Origin: Elusimicrobium sp. An273
GTDB taxonomy: Bacteria > Elusimicrobiota > Elusimicrobia > Elusimicrobiales > Elusimicrobiaceae
Direction of reading: 5' to 3'
DNA: 64,000 nucleotides
Assembly: GCF_002159705.1 (NCBI RefSeq)
Contig: NZ_NFJD01000003.1
Coordinates: 215,084 to 279,083 of the forward strand
Shown piece after piece: positions 27,201-35,266 of the stretch. Every line of letters begins with the position of its first letter. Position 1 is the stretch's first letter. The translations under genes and the position numbers were made by a program. The notes under the pieces were generated by a model that made no database searches, had not been told where the DNA came from, and saw only the letters and a program-made list of their open reading frames with translations.

Positions 27201-29773
27201 AAAGGCAGTTTTTCCAGCTCGTACCAATTTTTGCCGGCTTTTGCACTGGCCAAAAGCGGCACCCGCAAGTGCACGGCGTTTTGCATCAGCTCTTTAATGT
27301 GGGCCGCCGCTTCGGTTAACTGCTGCTGCGGCAATTCAAAAATCAGCTCGTCATGCACCTGCATGGTCATTTGGACGGGCGTCCCCCGGTAAGCGGTAAA
27401 AACGTCAATCATCGCTTTTTTGATGATATCGGCCGACCCGCCCTGCACAATCGTGTTGATGGCGGCCCGCTGGGCAAAAGAAGCCATTGCCCCTACACCC
27501 ATATTAAACTCCGGCAGATACCGCACATGGCCCAGCATGGTTTTTACATATCCGTTTTGGCGGGCGGCAGCGATGTTTTTGTCAATCCATTCCCGCACCA
27601 CGCGGAAATTTTTAAAATAATTGTCTATGTATTCTTTTGCTTCTCGCATGGAGATGCCGAGCGATTGGGAAAGGCCCATGGGGCCCTGTCCATAAATAAT
27701 ACCAAAATTAATTGCCTTTGCACTAGAGCGCATCTGGTCGGTTACCATCAGCGGCATCACGCCAAAAATCTGCGCGGCCGTTTGGGTGTGGATGTCTCCC
27801 CCGTCCCAAAACGCCTGCATCAGCACCGGATCCTGGCTTTCGTGCGCCAGTACGCGAAGGTCAATCTGCGAATAGTCTACGCTTAACAGCACATTCCCCG
27901 GCGCCGCACAAAACGCTTTGCGAAGCAGGCGGCCTTTTTCCGTACGGACGGGGATATTTTGCAAGTTGGGGCTGGAACTGGACAAACGCCCCGTTACCGT
28001 GCCCGTTTGATCCAAATACGAATGCACTTTATCGTTTTCGTCCGCCATTAAAAGCAGATTGTCCACATACGTGCTTTTGAGTTTATTATTGGCGCGGTAC
28101 TCCAAAATGGCCCGGGCAATGGGATGGGTTTGGGCGATTTGCTCCAAGACCGCTTCATCCGTGGAATAGCCCGTTTTGGTTTTTTTGACGGGCGGAATTT
28201 TCATTTCTTCAAACAAAAGCGTGCCCAGCTGTTTGGTGGAGTTAATGTTGACGGGATAACCGGCGTAGCCGTCAATTTCTTTTTGCAGGCGGGCGATTTC
28301 CTGCTCCAATAGCGCCTTAAAACTTTCCAGCCAGCCTGGATCAATGCGAAACCCGGCAAACTCCATATCCGACAGCACCATCATCAGCGGCAGTTCCAGC
28401 GTGCGGTACAATTCGTACTGGCCGCTTTGCTGCAGTTTTTGGGTAAGTTGTTCCTTAAGCGGCCAAATAAAACGGTTGTATTCCCACAGCAGCGCACGGG
28501 GGTCTTCCTCGCTGACGGTAGCCGAAAAATACTCCAAACACGCACCGGAAAAACTTAAATCGCCCGACGGATCCAACAGATATTTGGCCAGGCGTCCGTC
28601 AAAACAAGAAATAAACTGCCCGTGCACGTTGATATCCAGCTCGCGCAGGGTCAGTTTTAAATCGTAACCGATTTTTTCAACGGCGTCGTTTTCTATGATT
28701 TTTTTAAGGGCGTCCAACTCCCACGGCTCCACTTCGCTAAGCGGCACCACCGCGGCCTCGCGGGCGTTTAATCCCACCGCCAAAAAATCATCCTGCGTGT
28801 GCACAAACACCGCCCCGCTTTGCCCGGCCCGGTTTAAGACGTCCTGCAGGGACATCTCCACCCGCGTTTCTTGCGCAACGACAGCGGCCGCCGGACGGGG
28901 CGCTTGGAAAAAATCCAGCAAATTTTTAAATTCGTAATGCGCAAACAACGCGGAAAGTTTTTCGGCATCCGGGGTGCGCACGCGGTAATCTTCCAGCGAA
29001 AAGGGCATTTGCAAATTAGGATCCAACACCACCAGCTGTTTGGAGAGCAAAGCCTCCCCCTCATGGGCCAGAATTTTTTTGGCCAAGGCCGGTTTTAAAT
29101 CGGGGTTATCGTTTTGGGCGGCGCGGATGATGTCTTCCAAGTGGCCGAATTTGTGAATCAACTCCACCGCGCTTTTGGGGCCGACCCCCATGACGCCCGG
29201 GATATTGTCCGCCGCGTCCCCCACGATAGAAAAATAATCCGGCAGGAAAGGTACGTCTACGCCAAATTTTTCTTGCGCGGCTTCCGGCCCTTTAAAGCCG
29301 TCTTTGCCGCCGGAAGGCCAAATGTGAATCCAATCATTTAAAAATTGATATACGTCTTTGTCCGACGTTACCAGCACACTGGGCACCTGTTGCTTGGCGG
29401 CGCTTAACGCCAAAAACGCCATTAAATCATCGGCTTCAATGCCGTCTTGTGCCACCACTTTCAGCCCCAGCGTATCCACCAGTTCCCGCGCCAAATTCAG
29501 CTGGCTGACCAACGCGTCATCGGGTTTTTTGCGGTTTGCTTTGTACGAAGGCAAAAGCGCTTTGCGCCGCGCGCAGCCGCCCGGGGAATCAAAACACACC
29601 GCCACATAGGCCGGGTTTTGCTCGCGCAGCATTTTAATCAGCCACCGCACAAACCCGTACAGCGCCCCCACTTCCTGCCCCGACGAAGTGGATAACTTCG
29701 GCAAAGCATGATAGTTGCGGTGCAGAAAACCGTGTGCGTCAATTAAAAAAAACTGGGGAGAAAAATTGTTCAT
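27197..29773 (-). CDS. polA: DNA polymerase I
   Basis: An 858-aa repair and Okazaki-fragment polymerase. Residues 1-290 form the 5'-3' exonuclease (FFLIDAHGFLHRNYHAL, CFDSPGGCARRKALLPSYKANR, GIEADDLMAFLA, SDKDVYQFL, GDAADNIPGVMGVGPKSA). Residues 310-470 are the 3'-5' exonuclease fold, but the DxE of motif I is missing (VFVHTQDDFL), so proofreading is probably lost. The polymerase domain is complete: motif A LLSVDYSQIDLRVLAHES, motif B RSSAKAINFGIIYGQG, motif C MQVHDELIFEL. No clear Shine-Dalgarno. coaE overlaps its end. Confidence 0.96.
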   Translation of the reverse strand: MNNFSPQFFLIDAHGFLHRNYHALPKLSTSSGQEVGALYGFVRWLIKMLREQNPAYVAVCFDSPGGCARRKALLPSYKANRKKPDDALVSQLNLARELVDTLGLKVVAQDGIEADDLMAFLALSAAKQQVPSVLVTSDKDVYQFLNDWIHIWPSGGKDGFKGPEAAQEKFGVDVPFLPDYFSIVGDAADNIPGVMGVGPKSAVELIHKFGHLEDIIRAAQNDNPDLKPALAKKILAHEGEALLSKQLVVLDPNLQMPFSLEDYRVRTPDAEKLSALFAHYEFKNLLDFFQAPRPAAAVVAQETRVEMSLQDVLNRAGQSGAVFVHTQDDFLAVGLNAREAAVVPLSEVEPWELDALKKIIENDAVEKIGYDLKLTLRELDINVHGQFISCFDGRLAKYLLDPSGDLSFSGACLEYFSATVSEEDPRALLWEYNRFIWPLKEQLTQKLQQSGQYELYRTLELPLMMVLSDMEFAGFRIDPGWLESFKALLEQEIARLQKEIDGYAGYPVNINSTKQLGTLLFEEMKIPPVKKTKTGYSTDEAVLEQIAQTHPIARAILEYRANNKLKSTYVDNLLLMADENDKVHSYLDQTGTVTGRLSSSSPNLQNIPVRTEKGRLLRKAFCAAPGNVLLSVDYSQIDLRVLAHESQDPVLMQAFWDGGDIHTQTAAQIFGVMPLMVTDQMRSSAKAINFGIIYGQGPMGLSQSLGISMREAKEYIDNYFKNFRVVREWIDKNIAAARQNGYVKTMLGHVRYLPEFNMGVGAMASFAQRAAINTIVQGGSADIIKKAMIDVFTAYRGTPVQMTMQVHDELIFELPQQQLTEAAAHIKELMQNAVHLRVPLLASAKAGKNWYELEKLPL

Positions 29774-29801
29774 AAGGGAAAAAAGGCGGGGAACGAAAAC
29801 G

Positions 29802-29828
29802 GCCCGCCCTCCTTAAAAGAGGGCGGGC
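29802..29828 (-). terminator. terminator of the thioredoxin-fold gene pair
   Basis: 10-bp stem GCCCGCCCTC/GAGGGCGGGC (29802-29811 with 29819-29828) followed on the minus strand by CGTTTTCG, a short T tract. It separates the upstream thioredoxin-like gene from polA. Confidence 0.65.
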
Positions 29829-29836
29829 GAAAAGAA

Positions 29837-30274
29837 CTATTTCAAGGAATCTACTTGCGTGCTGATTTCTTTCGTCAACGCAGCTTCCATTTTATCCGAA
29901 TAGCCGGACTTGAAATACATCACGGCATCGTTATAGGCCACTACAAACGTAGGCAGATACAAGATGCCCCATTTGTCTTTTAAAAACGTACCGTCAGCCG
30001 CGGCAACGTCCTCTTCCACGTCCAATACGTAGAAATGCACGTTCTTCTCCGAGGCGTATTTTTTCATCAGCGCCGGAAAAAGCGTCTGCTGCGCCAAGTG
30101 GCATCCCCCGCAGTAAGGAGCGGAAAACAACACCACGTACACCTCGTCTTTTTTCATAGACGCATAGGCTTTGCTGGTCAGTTTCGGCAAAGCGCCCGCC
30201 TGCTGGGCAAAGCCAAGCTGCGCGCAAGCCAATACCGCCACCGCAACAAATACAGAGAGAATAACTTTTTTCAT
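29837..30274 (-). CDS. periplasmic thioredoxin-fold protein
   Basis: A 145-aa exported protein. The N-terminal 23 residues (MKKVILSVFVAVAVLACAQL, then GFAQ) are a Sec signal peptide. The mature part is a thioredoxin fold with the redox motif CGGC at 55-58 (FSAPYCGGCHLAQQ) and the cis-proline region YLPTFVV. The CGGC dipeptide differs from cytosolic CGPC and suggests a disulphide reductase or isomerase acting outside the cytoplasm, perhaps on cysteine-rich secreted or pilin-like proteins found in this genome. It lies 10 nt after trxA and is probably cotranscribed. Confidence 0.87.
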   Translation of the reverse strand: MKKVILSVFVAVAVLACAQLGFAQQAGALPKLTSKAYASMKKDEVYVVLFSAPYCGGCHLAQQTLFPALMKKYASEKNVHFYVLDVEEDVAAADGTFLKDKWGILYLPTFVVAYNDAVMYFKSGYSDKMEAALTKEISTQVDSLK

Positions 30275-30284
30275 ATCGCCATCC

Positions 30285-30605
30285 TTATAACAAGGCGTTC
30301 AGTTTTTCCTGCAAAGCCGCCTTGGATTGCAATCCCACCGTTTGGCCGACCACTTCGCCGTCTTTAAAGAAAATAATGGTAGGAATGGAGGTAATGCGGT
30401 ATTTGGAACTGGTGTCCGTGCCTTCGTCCACATTCAATTTGCAGACTTTTACTTTCCCGGCATATTCATTGGCAATTTCTTCCACCACCGGGCCCAACAT
30501 ACGGCACGGGCCGCACCACGTCGCCCAAAAATCCACCATCACCGGCCCTTTATGTTTAAGTACTTCCGTTTCAAAATTGGAATCGTTCAAAATAACTTCG
30601 CTCAT
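30285..30605 (-). CDS. trxA: thioredoxin
   Basis: A 106-aa thioredoxin of standard length, general cytosolic disulphide reductant. The active site is WCGPC in VDFWATWCGPCRML, with the cis-proline TSIPTIIFFKDGE and terminal LNALL. Start is ATG 30605, with CGAGGTG upstream; the frame is open 14 codons further. TATAAT at 30633-30638 on the minus strand is a likely -10. First gene of a pair with the exported thioredoxin-fold protein. Confidence 0.96.
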   Translation of the reverse strand: MSEVILNDSNFETEVLKHKGPVMVDFWATWCGPCRMLGPVVEEIANEYAGKVKVCKLNVDEGTDTSSKYRITSIPTIIFFKDGEVVGQTVGLQSKAALQEKLNALL

Positions 30606-30741
30606 TTTCTGACACCTCGTGCTAAAATGTAAATTATATTTTAGCAAATCTGCTATATTTTTAGACTACCAGACAAAAACCCCCTTGTCAAGGGCCAAAA
30701 GACCCAGAAAAACAAAGGACTCTTGCCTGTAAAGCCGCAAA

Positions 30742-30769
30742 AAAGCCCCGTTTGTTAAAACGGGGCTTT
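30742..30769 (-). terminator. terminator of the broken pilin-like gene
   Basis: 12-bp stem AAAGCCCCGTTT/AAACGGGGCTTT (30742-30753 with 30758-30769), 4-nt loop, followed on the minus strand by TTTTTTGCGG. Directly after the stop at 30774. Confidence 0.85.
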
Positions 30770-30773
30770 CAAG

Positions 30774-32075
30774 TTATAATCCGGAACCGGTAACAGAAGT
30801 ACAATTCAACGTATCAAGCAATAAGCTGCTGGAAGAATTACAGGTCTGTTCTATAACCGTACAACGCTGGAAATTGGAATTTGCATCCATATTGGTAAAT
30901 TCCCGCGTCTTGGAAGAGCATCCCGAGGCCCCTCCACCAGAGCTTCCGCCTGTATTTTTACAAGGCAAAATTTCCCACGAACACTGGTCATTGCAATAAC
31001 GGCCCGAATAAGAGGCAAGGACGGGTTGCGTGGTGGTGGTTCCTCCGCTGCTTAAAGACGGATCTTTTAGATTGCTGGAAGACCCGCTTCCTACTACTTC
31101 CATGCCGCCGGTAACAGGGCGCGAAACCACAAGTCCGGAGCCTGGTTGCGCAAATCCCCCGCTGGAACAACGGCTGCCGCCCTCCGTAGTAAACGTTCCG
31201 GGAGTACACACACCCGTTTCATTCACACAGCTTTCCACCCAATCCCCTTTTACGCATTGGCGCTGGATCACACCGCATTTTCCACAGGCGGTATTCGTAT
31301 TTTGAATGGTGCCTTCCGCGCAGACCAAATTAAAACAGTCGGAGGCCACCTTATCACACGCACTCCAGGCACCAACCGACCACTCTCCCGTGGCAGAATC
31401 ACAGCTTACACTGCGCGTTTGAGTACCGCAAAAGTTACACCGCTGCGTAGTGGCAGGTTTTTCGGCCGTGCAAGAGCAGATTAAGGGAGCGCTGCACGTG
31501 CTCCAAGAACTCCACCTTCCGGTAGTCGTATCGCAGGTGCGGGTTTGCGTGCCCTTGTTTTGGCATCCGCAACTTTGCGTGGAAGAGCCTACACACGCAA
31601 TGCTCAGCGATTAACCGGCGCACTCTTCCCCGCTTTGATAATCCGCCCGGGCAATCAATTCTGAACACAACGGATAGTCCTTGTTTAGTTTCAGACATTC
31701 TTCTTCATTTTCACAGCACAGCCGGCCGTCTCTATAGGACGGCATTTTTAATGTATAGCCATATTTTCCCTTGCTCTGGGCTTCGATGCCGGTAGTGCTG
31801 GCATTATAAACAAAGTTTTTCGTCTCTTTGGAAGGCACAATATCGGACAGTTTGGACAAATCCGATATATAATCCTTATCCAAGGCACAACGTTTTTCCT
31901 GCTCAATACGAACAGCCGCCATCAGTTCTTCCGCTTCCGTCGTTTTGCGCGTTTCTATCACTTTGCTAAATTTAGGAAGCACCACGGCCGCCAATACGCC
32001 AATTACTATTACAACTACCAGTAATTCGGTCAGCGTAAATGCTTTCTTTTTATGTGTAAACGCAGGAGTTCCTCT
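30774..32075 (-). pseudogene. broken pilin-like protein with thrombospondin-like Cys-rich repeats
   Basis: One reading frame of about 434 codons. It encodes a prepilin N-terminus (KKKAFTLTELLVVVIVIG), a 100-residue globular part, and then Cys-rich repeats of the form GTQTRTCDTTTGRWSSWSTC and GTQTRSVSCDSATGEWS, like thrombospondin type 1 repeats. Two lesions are visible. No ATG, GTG or TTG exists in frame between the upstream TAG (32076-32078) and the pilin motif, although TATAAT and AGAGAGGA are in place. A single in-frame TAA at 31611-31613 splits it. The 87 codons after the TAA are open and lead into the downstream part. Readthrough or tract-length switching cannot be excluded. Confidence 0.75.
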
Positions 32076-32247
32076 CTAGTTGATTATAATCACTGCTAGC
32101 ACATAAAAAGAAAATTTTAATATAAAATTCTCTTTAAAAGCATTCTAACAAAAATTTAGAAAAAGAAAAGACTTTCCCTAAAAAGAGATTCCCAACACGC
32201 AACAGGAAAAGTATTGTAAAATGAGTGCAAGCGACAGGAGAACTGGA

Positions 32248-33318
32248 ATGAAAGAAAAAATTATTTGTGTTTCCACCCCTTCGGGCCGGACGTATTACCG
32301 GGCGATTCCGCTGGCAAAAGAATTTTTGGATAAAGAACAAAACATCGTCAACACAACGGGCGAACTTCCTGACGGAGAAATTACAGAATTCAACGTTTCC
32401 TCCGCCACCATTAAAAACCTGCTGGGCGGAAAGCTCAACGGCAAATTTGAAGTCATTAACCTGACCAACAACACCGTTACCTACAGCGAACAATACGAAA
32501 ACGGAAAGTTAGTAAGCATTACAGAACGCAATTTAAACACGCCGACGGATGTACAAACCAAGAAAGAAAAAGCCGTCCGCAATTACCCGGGAACCGTATT
32601 AAAAAGCAGTAAAAACACCAACTCCTTTTATTGCAACGGACAGGAAGTGGCGGAAGAAACCCTTGCTTCCAACGGCGCCACCCTGGAAATTTTGGGACAA
32701 ATTCCCGACGGAGAAGTAAAAGAATTTAACGATAACGGCCTGGTCAAAACGGAAGCGCATTACAAAGGCAATAAATTAAACGGCACCGTTAAGCGCTACT
32801 CCGACAGCGGGGTTCTTCTGTCGCAGGAAGAATATGTAAACGGTATTTTGCAGGGGACGGCGGAGTATTTTAATCCCACTAAAAATGATATGCTCCACGC
32901 CCAGTGCACCTATAAAAATTCGTTTTTGGAAGGACGCCGCACCGTTACGCAAAAGGACGGCACCCTGCGCCAAGAAGAAACGTATAAACACGGCCGTTTA
33001 AACGGCAAACGCATTTCGTACTATCCAAACGGCTGCAAAGAAATCGAAGAAAATTATGAAGACGGAAAACGCCAGGGAGAACGGCTGCTGTATTTTCCTA
33101 CCGGATCTTTATGGTACCGGGAGAATTACAACAACGGCCGTTTGGACGGCGAACGCTTTGGCTATTTTGCAAGCGGCAAAACCCGCTTGGAAGAATTCTA
33201 TACCGAAGGCCTCTTGGAAGGGCGCCGCTGCATTTATGCAGAAAACGGCGAACTTCTCTCTGCGGAAGAATACCATTGGGGCTCTTTGGTGCATAATACG
33301 GACAGGACAACCAAATGA
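32248..33318 (+). CDS. MORN-type repeat protein
   Basis: A 356-aa protein made of repeats of the kind NGKRISYYPNGCKEIEENY / QGERLLYFPTGSLWYRENYNNG / DGERFGYFASGKTRLEEFY, each about 23 residues. This is the bacterial MORN_2/YwqK-like toxin-immunity-type repeat. At least seven units are visible between residues 90 and 345. No signal peptide. Start ATG 32248 is preceded by CAGGAGAAC; an ATG at 32221 is in frame but has no ribosome site. Role unknown; such proteins bind lipids or partner proteins. It overlaps ispE by 4 nt. Confidence 0.8.
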   Translation: MKEKIICVSTPSGRTYYRAIPLAKEFLDKEQNIVNTTGELPDGEITEFNVSSATIKNLLGGKLNGKFEVINLTNNTVTYSEQYENGKLVSITERNLNTPTDVQTKKEKAVRNYPGTVLKSSKNTNSFYCNGQEVAEETLASNGATLEILGQIPDGEVKEFNDNGLVKTEAHYKGNKLNGTVKRYSDSGVLLSQEEYVNGILQGTAEYFNPTKNDMLHAQCTYKNSFLEGRRTVTQKDGTLRQEETYKHGRLNGKRISYYPNGCKEIEENYEDGKRQGERLLYFPTGSLWYRENYNNGRLDGERFGYFASGKTRLEEFYTEGLLEGRRCIYAENGELLSAEEYHWGSLVHNTDRTTK

Positions 33319-34280
33319 AGACCACACGCTTTTGCCCTGCTAAGGTAAATTTATTTTTAGAAGTCACCGGCAAACGCCCGGACGGATACCACGAATTGGC
33401 CACGCTGTTTGCCAAAATAAATTTTGGCGATACGCTGGTGCTGGAAGCGGAACCGGCCGAGCAAACCGAAATTTCGTTACAATTAACCGGCCCCGTCGGC
33501 CCGATGCTCCGGGCGGATGAAAGCAATCTGGCCTGCCGGGCGGCGAAGGCTTTTTTGGATTATTTCCACCTTCGGGCAAAAATCAACATGCAGCTTGAAA
33601 AACATACCCCCACCGGCGCCGGCTTGGGCGGAGGATCCTCGGATGCGGCGGGCGTGTTGCTGGCGCTGTGCGAGTTATTTAAAAAAGATAAAAATCTGTT
33701 GCTCAACACCGCTGCCAAACTGGGGGCGGATGTGCCGGTATTTATGTATGAAGAAACTTTCCTAAAAGGGGAAGGCATCGGCGAAAAATTAACGCCGGTT
33801 CCCGCCCCGGGGCCGCTTCCGTGGCTGGTACTGGTATATCCCAACACGGTCGTCCCCACCAAGGGAGTATTTGCCCGGTTAAAACTTCCTTCTCAAGAAG
33901 AAATCTTGACAAACCGCTCTAATTTAGATAAATTAATTACAGATATAAGATGTGCTTATCCGCTGGCCGGATGGAAACATTTGTTGTTCAACCGGCTGGA
34001 GGATTGCGTTGTTCCTTTTACAAACTCTGTACGAAATGTGCTGCGCGATTTGAGAAAAACAAATACAGATGCAGTTTTAATGTCCGGTTCCGGCTCCACG
34101 GTTTTTGCTTTAGTTGAAACTGAAAAGGATGCAAAAGATTTGGTAAATAAATTACAAAACGAGGAACGGATAGTTTTCTCTACGACATTTCATAGGAGCT
34201 TAAAGGATGAAAATAACGGAAATAAGGATACATCTTATGGGGGAGGATCGCCTAAAAGCGTTCGCCAGTGTAACGTTTGA
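33315..34280 (+). CDS. ispE: 4-diphosphocytidyl-2-C-methyl-D-erythritol kinase
   Basis: A 321-aa GHMP kinase of the MEP isoprenoid pathway. Motifs: FCPAKVNLFLEVTGKRPDGYHEL at the start, PTGAGLGGGSSDAAGVLLAL (ATP loop) near residue 97, and MSGSGSTVFALVE in the C-terminal part. The last 25 codons run in another frame inside spoVG (74-nt overlap); the family usually ends before this point, so the natural stop seems to have been lost. Coupled to the MORN gene by a 4-nt overlap. Confidence 0.94.
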   Translation: MKTTRFCPAKVNLFLEVTGKRPDGYHELATLFAKINFGDTLVLEAEPAEQTEISLQLTGPVGPMLRADESNLACRAAKAFLDYFHLRAKINMQLEKHTPTGAGLGGGSSDAAGVLLALCELFKKDKNLLLNTAAKLGADVPVFMYEETFLKGEGIGEKLTPVPAPGPLPWLVLVYPNTVVPTKGVFARLKLPSQEEILTNRSNLDKLITDIRCAYPLAGWKHLLFNRLEDCVVPFTNSVRNVLRDLRKTNTDAVLMSGSGSTVFALVETEKDAKDLVNKLQNEERIVFSTTFHRSLKDENNGNKDTSYGGGSPKSVRQCNV

Positions 34281-34542
34281 CGATTCCTTCGTAGTTCGCA
34301 ATATGAAAGTTGTGGAAGGGACGAAAGGCGTGTTTCTCTGTATGCCTTCCCGAAAATTGCCCGACGGTACCCATAAAGATATGGTTCACCCAATTAATCA
34401 GGAATTTCGGGAATACTTGGAGCAAAATGTTTTGAAAGCCTACGAGGAAGAATTAAAAAAGAATCCTGAAGGCATCCAGAAAACAAGCGGCGATTCCAAC
34501 TATAACTTAAACGCCGCAGAAAGCGGCCAAGACGCACAATAA
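34207..34542 (+). CDS. spoVG: septation/RNA-binding protein SpoVG
   Basis: A 111-aa SpoVG: MKITEIRIHLMGEDRLKAFASVTFDDSFVVRNMKVV with GVFLCMPSRK and FREYLEQNVLKAYEEEL, all highly conserved. Known members bind nucleic acid and affect septation and envelope gene expression, also in non-sporulating bacteria. The start lies 74 nt inside ispE with AGGAGCTTAAAGG in front. The ispE-spoVG order occurs in Firmicutes also. The tail after residue 90 is polar and unconserved. Confidence 0.96.
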   Translation: MKITEIRIHLMGEDRLKAFASVTFDDSFVVRNMKVVEGTKGVFLCMPSRKLPDGTHKDMVHPINQEFREYLEQNVLKAYEEELKKNPEGIQKTSGDSNYNLNAAESGQDAQ

Positions 34543-34600
34543 GGGTTCAGCACAGATTTTCCGTTATTCATCTTGCTTTAGCTGTGATGAAACAATTTAC

Positions 34601-34674
34601 TTCCGGATGGTGAAATGGTATCACTACTGGTTTTGGTCCAGTCATTCTAGGTTCGAGTCCTAGTCCGGAAACCA
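34601..34674 (+). tRNA. tRNA-Gln (anticodon TTG), prophage integration target
   Basis: A 74-nt gene including encoded CCA. Acceptor TTCCGGA/TCCGGAA, anticodon loop in CTGGTTTTGGTCCAG giving TTG, T-loop GGTTCGAGTCC. Its 3' end (from 34661) is part of the direct repeat that borders the prophage, so the intact gene is kept at the left junction while only the 3' 14 nt recur at 63969-63982. Confidence 0.96.
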
Positions 34675-34692
34675 TATAGAGGGCCTGCAAAG
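34661..34692. repeat. attL core repeat
   Basis: 32 bp starting TAGTCCGGAAACCATATAGA, identical to 63969-64000. It spans the 3' end of tRNA-Gln and part of its terminator hairpin, a standard tRNA attachment site. Confidence 0.93.
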
Positions 34693-34704
34693 GCCCTCTT
34701 TTTT
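34679..34704 (+). terminator. terminator after tRNA-Gln
   Basis: 8-bp stem GAGGGCCT/AGGCCCTC (34679-34686 with 34691-34698) with GCAA loop and TTTTTT. The att repeat includes its left arm and loop, so the element carried by the prophage restores both tRNA end and terminator. Confidence 0.9.
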
Positions 34705-34746
34705 ATGTCTAAAAATATAAAAAAGGCGTTTTCTCGTCAGAAAAGA

Positions 34747-34778
34747 ATTATCGCGGTAAACGCGACAAGCGCGATAAT
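34747..34778. repeat. inverted repeat in the left phage arm
   Basis: 9-bp arms ATTATCGCG (34747-34755) and CGCGATAAT (34770-34778) with 14-nt spacer. Probably a protein-binding site (integrase, excisionase or host factor) of the attachment region. Confidence 0.5.
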
Positions 34779-34790
34779 AGACAGTAGCCG

Positions 34791-34809
34791 TGTCAGCAAA
34801 ATGTCAGCA
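34791..34809. promoter_or_regulatory. paired TGTCAGCA motifs, left attachment arm
   Basis: TGTCAGCA at 34791-34798 and 34802-34809 (11 bp apart). The same pair is found at 63929-63947 beside attR. Their presence in both arms points to integrase arm-type binding sites. Confidence 0.55.
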
Positions 34810-34812
34810 TAA

Positions 34813-34992
34813 CTAACACTCCCAGCTAAACTTTTCCCGCATTTTAAATTCTTCTTTTTTGCCTTTGTTCCAGCTCTGCACCGGGCGCAGATAGCCAACC
34901 ACACGGCTGTACACCTCGCAGGGGGTGCCGTGGCACGCAGTTTGTTCGGATTTTAACTTATTGATTTTCGCTTTGATTTCTTCTTTGGTCAT
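34813..34992 (-). CDS. 59-aa protein resembling the NrdD C-terminal zinc domain
   Basis: Translation from ATG 34992 gives MTKEEIKAKINKLKSEQTAC then HGTPCEVYSRVVGYLRPVQSW and NKGKKEEFKMREKF. The CEVYSRVVGYLRPV..WNKGK..EF pattern is that of the C-terminal glycyl-radical/zinc segment of anaerobic ribonucleotide reductase (NrdD). Here it stands alone, without the catalytic domain. Stand-alone forms occur in phages and may act as a spare radical domain for a damaged reductase; that role is inference. Nearest the left end of the phage, after the lysis genes. Confidence 0.72.
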   Translation of the reverse strand: MTKEEIKAKINKLKSEQTACHGTPCEVYSRVVGYLRPVQSWNKGKKEEFKMREKFSWEC

Positions 34993-35016
34993 AAATTCCC
35001 CCAGCCTACCTAATTT

Positions 35017-35093
35017 TGGAAGCTAATTCGTTAGCTTCCATTTTTGGGCCGATTTTTGGAAGCTAATTATCAATTTTTAGAAAATTGATAATT
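35017..35093. repeat. two strong hairpins between lysis genes and the left arm
   Basis: 10-bp stem with TTCG tetraloop at 35017-35040 (TGGAAGCTAA/TTAGCTTCCA), then a partial copy of its arm, then a perfect 13-bp hairpin at 35065-35093 (AATTATCAATTTT/AAAATTGATAATT, loop TAG). They lie downstream of the lysis operon and may protect or end its transcript. The rest of 34993-35152 shows nothing else. Confidence 0.55.
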
Positions 35094-35152
35094 GTAGAAA
35101 TAATCGCCACTTAATTTCTATTTTAAGGTGCAAAATAAAAATATCCTACATG

Positions 35153-35266
35153 TCAGTTACCGATATTTTCTCGGCAGCTTCTGCACGCCACGCGACACGG
35201 AAGGCCATATTTTTTACAGATAGCCTCGCTCAAATAGCGGTCAAATTCTGCCTGCGGGCACCTCAA
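35153..35266 (-). CDS. 37-aa Cys-rich small ORF
   Basis: Starts with TTG inside the stop of the upstream gene (TTTTGA) with GGGGG 8 nt before it. Encodes MRCPQAEFDRYLSEAI then CKKYGLPCRVACRSC, five cysteines in CP, C and CxxxC-xx-C spacing as in zinc-binding mini-proteins. The codon pattern is open and composed like the neighbours. No ATG start, so confidence is moderate. Confidence 0.42.
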   Translation of the reverse strand: MRCPQAEFDRYLSEAICKKYGLPCRVACRSCRENIGN

